Notes under the pieces: model-generated
Seen by the model: the letters and a program-made list of their open reading frames with translations, nothing else
The model's database searches: none
Told to the model about the DNA's origin: nothing
NCBI RefSeq assembly: GCF_014651815.1
Contig: NZ_BMXP01000004.1
Coordinates: forward strand, 208,693 to 272,692
Direction of reading: 5' to 3'
Length of the DNA: 64,000 nucleotides
Origin: Alteromonas halophila
GTDB lineage: Bacteria > Pseudomonadota > Gammaproteobacteria > Enterobacterales > Alteromonadaceae
Part shown: positions 46,693 through 54,922 of the stretch, piece after piece
Layout of the letters: every line of letters begins with the position of its first letter
Numbering within the stretch: position 1 is the first letter of the stretch
Position numbers and translations under genes: made by a program

Positions 46693-48204
46693 ATGACCCG
46701 TCCCCACCAGGTTGTCATCGTTGGCGGCGGCACGGCTGGCTGGATGGCGGCAAACCTGTTCGCACACCATTTCGCGGACAGTCCTGTAGAGCTGACGCTG
46801 ATTGAGTCACCGGACATTGGCACCGTAGGCGTAGGAGAAGGCTCTACCCCTACGTTAAAGCGCTTTTTTGAATGTCTTGCGATCCCCGAACATGAGTGGA
46901 TGCCGGCCTGCCATGCCACCTACAAAGTGAACATCCGGTTTGATAACTGGAGTCCGGCGTCCGGCACCAACAGTTATAGCCACCCGTTTATCTCCCAGTT
47001 AGATGTGCACAGCGAACGGGCGTTTCATGTCAACTGCCTGACCCGCCGACTGGGACTGGATGTAACCACCACGCCAGATAAGTTTCTGTTTAATGGGTAT
47101 CTTGCCCGGCATGCACTGGCCCCCGTCACGCCCCCCCACTTTCCTTTTCGGATGGAATACGGGTATCACTTCGATTCAGGCAAACTCGGTACGTTTTTAA
47201 AAGAGCGCGCTATTGCTCAGGGTATCAGGTACGTTCAGGATAATGTGGCTGAGGTTCACCAGCATCCCGATAACAGTATTGCCAGTGTCTTACTTGAATC
47301 CGGCCAGCAGATCGAAGGCGACTTATTCATCGACTGCACCGGTTTTCGCTCGTTGCTGTTACAGCAGACACTCAAGGTACCTTTTCAATCATTTTCAGAA
47401 AACCTGTTTAACGATGCAGCCGTGGTGATCCCGACTGCGCCGCAGCCTGTTGTTCCAGTAGAAACCCGCGCGACCGCCCTGTCTCATGGCTGGGCATGGC
47501 AGATCCCTCTGACTCACCGTACCGGCAATGGCTATGTGTACAGCAGTGCGTACTGCGATGCCACCACCGCTGAGCATACCTTGCGGCAGCATCTTGGGCT
47601 GGGTGAAAGCGATGCAGACGTACGTCACCTGTCAATGCGGGTCGGGCAGACCCAGTCTCAGTGGGCAAAGAACTGTCTGGGGCTGGGCCTGTCACAAAGT
47701 TTTATAGAGCCACTCGAAGCAACGGCTTTGCATCTGGTTCAAACCGGAATTGAGCTGTTTCTTGAGCATTACCACAAAGGTGATTTGTCTGACCGGTATC
47801 AGTCTGAGTATAACGCTACCATGCATGAACGCGTTGAGCGTGTGCGCGACTATATTGTGGCACATTATAAACTTAACAGCCGTGATGATACCGCCTACTG
47901 GCGGGACAACCGCAACAACATGGCGCTGTCAGAGTCATTATTACAACTGCTGGATGTGTGGTTTCGTAAAGGTGATCTTGTGCAGGAAATAAAACGTCAG
48001 GGCTTGCAGGCGCATTTTTCCACGTCGTCGTGGCATTGTCTGCTGGCAGGGTATGGTGCATTCCCGCCGATCAGAGCTGACCAGCCTGAAAAAGACGCAC
48101 ATCAGCACGATCTGTTCGCACAGCGAAACCTGGCCGCGCTATTTGATGGCTGCCGGCTGAATTTCCGCGCGCACAACAAGGTACTGAGCGGGCACAGTCG
48201 TTAA
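46693..48204 (+). CDS. Tryptophan-halogenase-like flavoprotein, second copy
   Basis: A 503-residue paralogue of the preceding gene, with GGGTAGWMAA near residue 10, YKVNIRFDNW near 79 (the catalytic-lysine block), WAWQIPLTHRTGNG and LEPLEATALHL. Start ATG 46693 follows AGGAG by 6 bases, one base after the previous stop; the frame is open further upstream but those codons overlap the first gene. Two divergent copies suggest different positions or substrates. It converges on lacI with a 4-base overlap. Confidence 0.88.
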   Translation: MTRPHQVVIVGGGTAGWMAANLFAHHFADSPVELTLIESPDIGTVGVGEGSTPTLKRFFECLAIPEHEWMPACHATYKVNIRFDNWSPASGTNSYSHPFISQLDVHSERAFHVNCLTRRLGLDVTTTPDKFLFNGYLARHALAPVTPPHFPFRMEYGYHFDSGKLGTFLKERAIAQGIRYVQDNVAEVHQHPDNSIASVLLESGQQIEGDLFIDCTGFRSLLLQQTLKVPFQSFSENLFNDAAVVIPTAPQPVVPVETRATALSHGWAWQIPLTHRTGNGYVYSSAYCDATTAEHTLRQHLGLGESDADVRHLSMRVGQTQSQWAKNCLGLGLSQSFIEPLEATALHLVQTGIELFLEHYHKGDLSDRYQSEYNATMHERVERVRDYIVAHYKLNSRDDTAYWRDNRNNMALSESLLQLLDVWFRKGDLVQEIKRQGLQAHFSTSSWHCLLAGYGAFPPIRADQPEKDAHQHDLFAQRNLAALFDGCRLNFRAHNKVLSGHSR

Positions 48205-49229
48205 CCGATGGTTTCTCCCCGGCGTAATTCGTAGGGTAGCAACTGTGCTTCTTTATTACCGCTTAGCAGTGCTTTCGCACTTAGCTCTCCCTTACGTTCA
48301 CTGGACTGACAAATGGTCGCCATCAGCGGCCGTGTGCGGGACGCTTCATCGATACCGTCAAAGCCTGCAATTCTTAAGTCCTGCGGTACTCTAAGCCCCA
48401 TACTCAGCGCACATTGCAGCAGCTCCAGTGCAATAATATCACTCATGCACAGGATGGTGTCAGGCCGGGGGTTACTGTTCAGTGCTTCTTTGGCCGCCTG
48501 CCGGGCGAAACTGCTATCACTTTCAGGAATGTGCCAGATCCAGTCTCCATCCACGGTCATTCCCTTTTCCTCAACTGCGCGAAGATAACCATCGAGTCGC
48601 CGGTGAGAAATAGAGCTGTCAGTGTCGAGTAACGGGCTGTCGTAGATGCGGCAGGTATTCGGTGAGTCTATCAGCCGAAGGCCAAGTATCGCCACGTGAT
48701 CGCCCTCTCTGACGGCTGCCCGGGCAATCTGATAGCAGGCATCTTCATTGTCGATATTGATTGAGGGACGGGTTTCTAGATTAAAATCTACAGTTACCAC
48801 TGGTTTGCTGACACGGGCCAGCTCCTCTGCGAGGACCCGGTTTCGCGGTAAACCATAACAGATAAAGCCATCCACAAAATCCACCACTTCCTGTATTGAT
48901 TCTGAATCGCCAGCATACAACAACAGGTGTTTCTGCTCTGCCTGCAGTACGGTAGAGACACCTTTAATAAAGGTACTGGCCATAGGGTCGCTGACCGTAT
49001 AACGAATACTGTCAGCTAACACCAGCGCAACGATTCGCGACTCGCCTTTACGTAAGATTTGCGCGGCCTTGTTGGGGCCGTGGTAACCAATTCTCTGACA
49101 CGCTTCCAGAACCTGTTCACGCCGAGCAGCCGATAACTGATCGGGTCGATTAAACGCATTAGAGATGGTAGCGGTTGACACCCCGAGTTTTTGGGCAACA
49201 TCTTTGAGGGTTAATTTTACTTTTTTCAT
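48201..49229 (-). CDS. LacI-family transcriptional repressor
   Basis: A 342-residue regulator: helix-turn-helix at residues 6-25 (LTLKDVAQKLGVSTATISNA) with the hinge helix PNKAAQILRKG near 52-62, then a type-1 periplasmic-binding-protein effector domain (ALVLADSIRYTVSDPM and IAGFDGIDEASRTRPLMATI). The effector is probably a sugar of the pathway. The inferred operator CTTAATCGATTAAC lies upstream of its own gene, and similar sites precede the TonB-receptor and GH97 genes, so it is likely the local repressor. Confidence 0.9.
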   Translation of the reverse strand: MKKVKLTLKDVAQKLGVSTATISNAFNRPDQLSAARREQVLEACQRIGYHGPNKAAQILRKGESRIVALVLADSIRYTVSDPMASTFIKGVSTVLQAEQKHLLLYAGDSESIQEVVDFVDGFICYGLPRNRVLAEELARVSKPVVTVDFNLETRPSINIDNEDACYQIARAAVREGDHVAILGLRLIDSPNTCRIYDSPLLDTDSSISHRRLDGYLRAVEEKGMTVDGDWIWHIPESDSSFARQAAKEALNSNPRPDTILCMSDIIALELLQCALSMGLRVPQDLRIAGFDGIDEASRTRPLMATICQSSERKGELSAKALLSGNKEAQLLPYELRRGETIG

Positions 49230-49373
49230 TATAATGACGACCGTGCCGCTTTTACCGCCGCTTCTCCCGGATTCCTTACCGGGTTAATATCATGACGGTG
49301 CATGCCGCCAGAAAAGGCTTAAAAGCGCTTACAAAAATTAAGCTGGCTCATCTATCCCTTATATGCGCCAGGC

Positions 49374-49387
49374 CTTAATCGATTAAC
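49374..49387. promoter_or_regulatory. LacI-type operator candidate (site D, lacI promoter)
   Basis: CTTAATCGATTAAC contains the perfect palindrome TTAATCGATTAA with the central CG usual for LacI-family sites. It lies 145 bases before the lacI start and would give autoregulation. Confidence 0.6.
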
Positions 49388-49495
49388 TTACCTGTTAAGT
49401 TATCATTTTATTAACATCTTACCCAGCACTTTTTATCACACGGCGACAAAAGTGGGATGTCAGGCTTGGGAAAACTCGAATACGTCTGTCGTCAC

Positions 49496-50125
49496 TCAGC
49501 GGGTGCCAAAAATTTTGTCACCGGCATCGCCCAGTCCGGGAAGAATATAGCCTTTACTGTTGAGTCTGTCATCAATAGCAGCAGTGAAGATGTCCACATC
49601 GGGGTGAGCATTGACGACCGCTTCAATTCCCTCAGGCGCAGCGACCAGAAAAAGCCCCATAATATGCGTGCAGCCCTTTTGCTTTAGAAGATCAATGGTG
49701 GCGATGAGCGTACCGCCTGTAGCAAGCATAGGATCGACAATAAGTGCGATACGCTGATCAATGTCGGTGACGACCTTATCGAAATACGGAACTGGTTCAA
49801 GCGTTTCTTCGTTACGATACAGTCCGACAACACTGATCTTGGCATTAGGGAGAAGCTCAAGCACACCATCAAGCATGCCCAGACCTGCACGAAGAATTGG
49901 CACCACAGTGATTTTTTTGCCTTTTATTCGCTTAACACTGATTGGCTCGCCGCCCCAGCCTTCAATATCCGTGTTTTCGGTTGGCAATGTGCGCGTCGCC
50001 TCGTATGTCAGCAGGTTTCCCACTTCGCCCGCCAGTTCACGGAAATCTTTACTACTGACCGTTGCGGCTCGCATCAGTCCCAGCTTGTGCTGAATTAATG
50101 GATGGGTAATTTCATGAACGGCCAT
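49496..50125 (-). CDS. upp: Uracil phosphoribosyltransferase
   Basis: A 209-residue enzyme of normal length. [19 protein letters not shown] near 78, [20 protein letters not shown] (PRPP loop) near 125, and [17 protein letters not shown] at the end. It makes UMP from uracil and PRPP in salvage. The longer open frame from 50179 is not used: AAGGAG lies 7 bases before ATG 50125 ([10 protein letters not shown]). Follows the XRE gene by 75 bases on the same strand. Confidence 0.96.
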   Translation of the reverse strand: MAVHEITHPLIQHKLGLMRAATVSSKDFRELAGEVGNLLTYEATRTLPTENTDIEGWGGEPISVKRIKGKKITVVPILRAGLGMLDGVLELLPNAKISVVGLYRNEETLEPVPYFDKVVTDIDQRIALIVDPMLATGGTLIATIDLLKQKGCTHIMGLFLVAAPEGIEAVVNAHPDVDIFTAAIDDRLNSKGYILPGLGDAGDKIFGTR

Positions 50126-50200
50126 GCTGCGCTCCTTGTTAACCTGAAAAGGTATCAAAGTGTGCCGGGGACACCGCATATTGGCAAGCGCAATTACCCA

Positions 50201-50431
50201 TTAATCGTTGTTTCCCACCTGCATAATATTACCTCCGGGCAGAGTGACCTGCACCGACAATTGACCACCGACTGCCTGAAGATAAGCGGCTGCACGATGT
50301 AATGGCACGTCCTGAATCCGCTTGGATTCCAGCTTACTTACACCAGACGCAGTGACAGACAAGGCCATTGCCACTACCTCCTGCTTCACACGGTGCTGCT
50401 TTCTGATATCGCCTAAAGTAAGTTCTCTCAT
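50201..50431 (-). CDS. Small XRE/Cro-type HTH protein
   Basis: A 76-residue DNA-binding protein, MRELTLGDIRKQHRVKQEVV followed by a helix-turn-helix (AMALSVTASGVSKLESKR), then a beta-rich tail (GGQLSVQVTLPGGNI) that may form a dimer surface, as in small antitoxin-type or HipB-like regulators. The ATG at 50431 has a GGAA 8 bases upstream; an earlier in-frame start would cross the terminator hairpin. No toxin gene is adjacent. The leader upstream looks like an attenuator. Confidence 0.7.
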   Translation of the reverse strand: MRELTLGDIRKQHRVKQEVVAMALSVTASGVSKLESKRIQDVPLHRAAAYLQAVGGQLSVQVTLPGGNIMQVGNND

Positions 50432-50452
50432 GGTTATTTCCAACGTTTGGGC

Positions 50453-50486
50453 ATAAAAAAGCCCAGATTGATAATTCATTCTGGGC
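50453..50486 (-). terminator. Terminator hairpin in the XRE-upp leader
   Basis: On the minus strand GCCCAGA (50486-50480) pairs with TCTGGGC (50467-50461), followed by six T. It lies 22 bases before the XRE start, so it would abort transcription before the gene. Confidence 0.8.
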
Positions 50487-50519
50487 ATTTGCAAAACATG
50501 TTACCTGCGATGCCCAGAA
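50479..50519 (-). promoter_or_regulatory. Candidate antiterminator stem of an attenuator
   Basis: Minus-strand TTCTGGGCA (50519-50511) can pair over 9 bases with TGCCCAGAA (50487-50479). That uses the bases needed for the 5' arm of the terminator, so the two stems are mutually exclusive. Confidence 0.55.
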
Positions 50520-50557
50520 GCGTGTAGCTGCCCCTGAACACCGAATGTCAGGTGCAA

Positions 50558-50608
50558 TCAGTAGGTAAAATTATAAAAATACTGGCTGTGCATGTTTTGC
50601 GGTTGCAT
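50558..50608 (-). CDS. Candidate 16-aa Tyr/Phe-rich leader peptide
   Basis: A minus-strand ATG at 50608 gives MQPQNMHSQYFYNFTY and stops at 50558. Five of the last seven residues are aromatic. The last Thr-Tyr codons (TTACCT region) can pair with AGGTAA at 50506-50501, so ribosome stalling could change downstream folding. A GGA lies 9 bases upstream of ATG; initiation is weakly supported. Confidence 0.35.
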   Translation of the reverse strand: MQPQNMHSQYFYNFTY

Positions 50609-50751
50609 GGCGTAGTCCGTGCGTTAAACGTTGTAATGTAGTCTGATAGTAACCCTACCATGTTCTAAATCAATGGCAACAACTTTCCGTTCAGGAAAGT
50701 GCCGGGTCTGTCGTGCGTCTGGCACAACAGCTATTTTGCCACATGATTCTT

Positions 50752-50774
50752 AATGTGTATCAGTGATACACATT
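50752..50774. promoter_or_regulatory. Perfect 11-bp palindromic operator candidate
   Basis: AATGTGTATCA (50752-50762) and its exact inverted complement TGATACACATT (50764-50774) flank one central G. It lies 51 bases before the ADP-ribosylglycohydrolase-like gene at 50825. Its length and symmetry suit a dimeric repressor; I cannot name the regulator. Confidence 0.55.
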
Positions 50775-50824
50775 GCCCACCCCCGCGTAGCGATCTCTAC
50801 GTCACACACTGAACAGGAGCAGGT

Positions 50825-51724
50825 ATGCAGCCGCACCGAGCCAGAATCATGCTCGCCGCGTCACTGTATGCGGACAGCCATGCCCTCCCCTGTGCGTATC
50901 CTCATAATTCAGATCGGCGACGCGCACTGGCCGCCACGCCAGGAATTCTTGGCCAGCCATCAGTCGGGTCAACAAACATAGCAAAACAGGCCGGCGATCA
51001 GACCTATATTGGCGAACAGACCCTGCTAATGTTTGACCTTTTGCAGCGTGATGCCGTGTTTACCATCGAAACCGCAAGAAAGCAGTGGTGTGACTATATG
51101 CACAATCGTTGCAGCTATGTTGATGAGGCGTCAGCCCAGTCGCTGGCAACGTTTTCGACCCGTCCCCACGCGCTTAAGGGCAGCGACAGTGAGGACATGG
51201 CGGGTGCCGCGCGCATTGCACCGTTTGTTTACTGCATTGACGATTTAGCCGCGTTGCTTATCGCTGTTGAAGCACAAACCCGGCTTACCCACAGCCATCC
51301 AACTGTGATTGCTGCGACCCTGTTTTTAACCAAACTCGCCTACCGCGTTAAGCATGGTCAGTCATCGCTAGCGGCGATTGACGCTGAATCCGCGGCGCTG
51401 CCCAGTACCAGCCCGCTCGCGCCTTTGATTGATAGCGCCCAGCAGTCTGAACATACATCAGCACCTGACGCGATCCGGGCGCTGGGGAACACAGGCAGCG
51501 TTAGCTCGGCGTTTGCCAGCACCATGCTGTTACTGTTCCGCTATCGGGAGGATTTCTGGGAATGTCTGTCACAAAACATGCTGGCAGGTGGTCAGGTGGC
51601 GGTTCGCGGCGCACTTGCCGGCCTTATTCTGGGTGCCAGCCTGGATGAAATGCCCCGTGCCTTTATGGCGCTGAATAATTTTTCCCGCATTTTGCAAAGC
51701 CAGCCACAGGTACGGGCTCACTAG
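50825..51724 (+). CDS. ADP-ribosylglycohydrolase-like protein, degenerate
   Basis: A 299-residue all-helical protein related to the ADP-ribosylglycohydrolase (DraG/ARH) family: start RIMLAASLYADSHALP, DMAGAARIAPFVYC near 120, and a C-terminal GGQVAVRGALAGLILGA. The usual metal-binding acids are missing: TDDT is replaced by IGEQT, and the C-terminal GGDTDT by GGQVAV. It is therefore probably not a hydrolase of the normal type, and may be a binding or regulatory relative. Convergent with the GH97 gene. A strong palindrome lies upstream. Confidence 0.65.
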   Translation: MQPHRARIMLAASLYADSHALPCAYPHNSDRRRALAATPGILGQPSVGSTNIAKQAGDQTYIGEQTLLMFDLLQRDAVFTIETARKQWCDYMHNRCSYVDEASAQSLATFSTRPHALKGSDSEDMAGAARIAPFVYCIDDLAALLIAVEAQTRLTHSHPTVIAATLFLTKLAYRVKHGQSSLAAIDAESAALPSTSPLAPLIDSAQQSEHTSAPDAIRALGNTGSVSSAFASTMLLLFRYREDFWECLSQNMLAGGQVAVRGALAGLILGASLDEMPRAFMALNNFSRILQSQPQVRAH

Positions 51725-51784
51725 AAAGTCATGCAGACTGGTAACGTGCCCAGCATAGTTCGGGCCCGCTACCAGTAACTTTCT
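51723..51784. terminator. Bidirectional hairpin between convergent genes
   Basis: AGAAAGT (51723-51729), ACTGGTA (51737-51743) and GCCC pair in order with GGGC, TACCAGT (51770-51776) and ACTTTCT (51778-51784). It fills the whole gap between the stops of the ADP-ribosylglycohydrolase-like and GH97 genes. Confidence 0.6.
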
Positions 51785-53851
51785 CTAGAGCGCTTTAAAG
51801 CGCACAGCCAGCCCGCCTGCCGCCGCCAGCCGCAGATTCAGGGCATCCCCTTTACGCACTTTTTTCGACTCAATCACCATGGCATAAGGGTTATTGCGCC
51901 AGTCAGTTTTTCTGGCATCACGGTATATCTGCGCTTCGTAGGTTACCCCTTCATCAAGAAAGGTCAGCGGCACCGCAATAGTACGCGCATCCTCATTCGT
52001 GATTGCGCCAAGATACCAGTCCCGTCCGCTATAGTGCCGGTGCTTCTTCTCCTTACGGGCAATCACCACATAGTCTCCCACTTCACCTTGCAGTGCGCGG
52101 GTCTCTTCCCAGTCTGTCGGCACGTCCTTAATAAACTGAAAAGCATCAGGCCTGGCTTCATAGTTCTCCGGCAGATCTGCCGCCATCTGAATGGGACTGT
52201 AAAGCACCACATACTCAGCCAGTTGTTTGGTCAGTGTCGATATGGGTCGCATAATGTCACCGGCCCCCGCTTCCATACCGCCGTTTTCTTCGCGGGTGTA
52301 GTCAAGATTAAAGATGCCTGGTGTGAAATCCATGGGCCCGGACAGCATACGGGTAAATGCCAGCATCGGCACGTGCTCTGCGGGATTGGGTGCCGACCAG
52401 CCAGAGTTATATTCTTGCCCCCGCGCACTTTCCCGTGCGATCCAGTTGGGATAGGTGCGGCGCAGCCCGGTGTCTTTCACGGACTCATGAGTATTGATAG
52501 ATAACTCATACTTTGCAGCAGTTTTCACATTGTGCAGGAAATGATTGACTACTGGCTGGCTGTCTGTGAATTCATAGCGCATCACGCCCTTTTCATCGAC
52601 CACTTTGAGGTTCTGACCGTAGTTAACATAGCCGGTTTTAATCTGCGCCACACCCCGCTTCTGATAAAGCGCAAAAGCATCTTCCATTTGTGCTTCGTAA
52701 TTGGTGATACCGCCAGAGGTTTCATGGTGACCAATCAGTTTTACGCCTACCTCTTTGCCATGATCAGTGACTTTTTTCAGATCAAAGTCAGGGTAACTTT
52801 CGGTAAAAGAGAAAATCTCAGAATTAGCCATCCAGTCACCGTCCCAGCCTTTGTTCCAGCCTTCAACCAGCACACCGTCAAAACCATGTTTCGCGGCAAA
52901 ATCCATGTACTCAATGGTGCGCTCCGTCGTTGCACCATGGTTCTCTCCTGAGCCCCAGCTGAATTTACTAATGTGCATGCCCCACCAGATGCCGATGTAC
53001 TTACCCGGGTTTACCCAGTCAACGTTTCCAAGTTTATTCGGCTCATTCAGGTTCAGTGCAATATAACTGTTAACCAGATCAACGGCCTGATCACCAATTG
53101 TTACCGTTCGCCAGGGCGTTGTGAAGCTTCCTGATTTATGCACCAGGGTTCCGTCAGCGCGGGGCGCGAGCCTGGCCTCAAGTCGTCCCATCTCCAGCTG
53201 CTGCAAACTCATGCCGGCATAATCAACCAGTGCCGCTTCATGGATCGCCACATGTGTGCCATTGTCATACTTCACGGTAAACGGCGTGTGTGCTAAATCC
53301 ACGTCACTAAGTGGCGTTTCGCGATACACATACTCATAGCGCTGCTGTGACTGTCCCGGGATCCAGTACGCTGTTGCCCGGTGTGAATCTGTCAGATGAA
53401 ACTGTGTAAGCTCACGGGTAATGGCAATGTCGCCATTGTCCGGCATTTCATAACGAAAGCCTATGCCGTCATCAAACACCCGTGCCCGAACCACGAAACT
53501 GCGGTTTTTGTCGTCAGTGTGGGTAAAGCGCACGGCCAGCTCATTGTAGTGATTACGGATAACCCGCTGTTCGCCCCATGGCTGTTCCCACCGTGTGTCA
53601 AGGCTGTCCTCAGACACCTTTTCCACTCTGAAATGACGATACATCGGCTGGGCATTTTCAAAAGTAAAACCCAGCTTGCTCGGACGGATCAGCGTGTCCC
53701 CTTTGTACCGCACGGTGTAGTGTGCAAGCTGATTATTATCTGAAAATGTAAAGGTGGTTTCACCGTCCGGTGATGTGACTGAAAAGTCCTTTGCCTGCGT
53801 GGACGATACCGCGACACAGAAAAGACCAAGTACCATGGCTAATGGGCGCAT
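51785..53851 (-). CDS. Glycoside hydrolase family 97 alpha-glycosidase
   Basis: About 688 residues with signal peptide MRPLAMVLGLFCVAVSSTQA. N-terminal beta-sandwich (GH97_N), catalytic barrel (GIWWGMHISKFSWGSG, GVLVEGWNKGWDGD) and C-terminal domain. IGHHETSGG, NTHESVKD and ARESARGQEYN carry glutamates corresponding to the general-base and acid positions of the inverting alpha-glucosidase SusB, so an inverting alpha-glucosidase is favoured over the retaining alpha-galactosidase type. I prefer ATG 53851 (GGAG 6 bases upstream) over ATG 53863. It would cleave imported or periplasmic oligosaccharides. Confidence 0.88.
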   Translation of the reverse strand: MRPLAMVLGLFCVAVSSTQAKDFSVTSPDGETTFTFSDNNQLAHYTVRYKGDTLIRPSKLGFTFENAQPMYRHFRVEKVSEDSLDTRWEQPWGEQRVIRNHYNELAVRFTHTDDKNRSFVVRARVFDDGIGFRYEMPDNGDIAITRELTQFHLTDSHRATAYWIPGQSQQRYEYVYRETPLSDVDLAHTPFTVKYDNGTHVAIHEAALVDYAGMSLQQLEMGRLEARLAPRADGTLVHKSGSFTTPWRTVTIGDQAVDLVNSYIALNLNEPNKLGNVDWVNPGKYIGIWWGMHISKFSWGSGENHGATTERTIEYMDFAAKHGFDGVLVEGWNKGWDGDWMANSEIFSFTESYPDFDLKKVTDHGKEVGVKLIGHHETSGGITNYEAQMEDAFALYQKRGVAQIKTGYVNYGQNLKVVDEKGVMRYEFTDSQPVVNHFLHNVKTAAKYELSINTHESVKDTGLRRTYPNWIARESARGQEYNSGWSAPNPAEHVPMLAFTRMLSGPMDFTPGIFNLDYTREENGGMEAGAGDIMRPISTLTKQLAEYVVLYSPIQMAADLPENYEARPDAFQFIKDVPTDWEETRALQGEVGDYVVIARKEKKHRHYSGRDWYLGAITNEDARTIAVPLTFLDEGVTYEAQIYRDARKTDWRNNPYAMVIESKKVRKGDALNLRLAAAGGLAVRFKAL

Positions 53852-53919
53852 CAGTAGCTCCATTAATTGTGAATGATTTGTGAAATAGTAACAGCCAATC
53901 TGAGAAGTTAAAGCACTTT

Positions 53920-53933
53920 CTTAATCAATTAAG
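53920..53933. promoter_or_regulatory. LacI-type operator candidate (site C, GH97 promoter)
   Basis: CTTAATCAATTAAG, identical to site B before the TonB receptor. It lies 69 bases upstream of the GH97 start at 53851 (57 from ATG 53863). Confidence 0.65.
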
Positions 53934-53993
53934 ATAAATTCTGCGTTAGCGGCCACTGGTCAGAGCACAGCATGACAGGATCAGTTATGATGG

Positions 53994-54914
53994 TCAGGCC
54001 GTATGCTTAAGAAATTCACTGAGAAAGCGGTTTATTTTCTGCAACCGGGTATGATTACTGCCTGCGATCATCGCACTAAGTTCGAGTAAGAACGCACGCG
54101 TGTTGTGCCGTTTGGCAAGCCCCCTGTCGGAACGGTAAACGTCCTGCCAGCTGGCGAAGGGGGACGGAGACGCAATCTCAGCCAGCCATGATTGCCAGAA
54201 TGTCACTGGTATCGTTTCGCGCAACATTAAGTAAGCTGTTGCCCGCGCCAGCCGCTGCGGCTCGCCGTAGTGGTAAAAATGATGCTGCGATGGGTTTATC
54301 TGCCCACTCACACTCTCTGCCATTGCCTTAAGTTGCCTGTTCGACACTGCGGGATTAAGTGCCATCTGCAAATACACATCTGCGCTGTGAGCAACGGCAT
54401 GTCGCCAGCCCACATCTTCGCTGAAACCCCGGTAATCTGAGAGTGTGTTTAAGTGTTTTGCGACCGTGTGAATCGCCATTTCGCGCTGCTCATCACTTAA
54501 AAACGAATTGATACGATCGGTCCTGACGACTTCTGACAGTGTCAGTACTGCAAATGGCAGATACACGTTTTTATCGCTGGGCGTGTTCACTGCAATATCG
54601 TTAACTAACTCACTGAACAACCTCTGGCGGGTCGTTTCGGTTAACTGCGTATCACGCATCCACTGACTTAGCAGGCCGTAGGCCAGTTCATCGCGAATAT
54701 CAGGCTCTGGAGAGGCCAGGCAGTGCCGTAACTGCAAGGCCAGCGCCTGTTTGTCAATACTGTCGGAAGGGTCGGTTTTCAGTTTCTGCAACTTCTCCAA
54801 CGGCCACTGCGCAGAGGTACATTTATTAAGATCGACACTTGCCTCCGTCGGCAGTGAAAACAGCATCGACAGAAGCAGCATCGTCGCCAGTTGTGTAGCT
54901 TTGAGGCAGGTCAT
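53994..54914 (-). CDS. DUF2785 domain protein, secreted
   Basis: A 306-residue protein with a signal peptide (hydrophobic core ATMLLLSMLFSLPTEA) and an all-helical domain containing LSDYRGFSEDVGWRHAVAHS and YYGEPQRLARATAYL-like stretches that match the DUF2785 family of helical repeat proteins. Function is unknown. The protein is read in the same direction as the GH97 gene but separated by the operator region, and shows no sign of belonging to that regulon. The upstream gene ends 8 bases before its start. Confidence 0.68.
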   Translation of the reverse strand: MTCLKATQLATMLLLSMLFSLPTEASVDLNKCTSAQWPLEKLQKLKTDPSDSIDKQALALQLRHCLASPEPDIRDELAYGLLSQWMRDTQLTETTRQRLFSELVNDIAVNTPSDKNVYLPFAVLTLSEVVRTDRINSFLSDEQREMAIHTVAKHLNTLSDYRGFSEDVGWRHAVAHSADVYLQMALNPAVSNRQLKAMAESVSGQINPSQHHFYHYGEPQRLARATAYLMLRETIPVTFWQSWLAEIASPSPFASWQDVYRSDRGLAKRHNTRAFLLELSAMIAGSNHTRLQKINRFLSEFLKHTA

Positions 54915-54922
54915 ATCACAGC

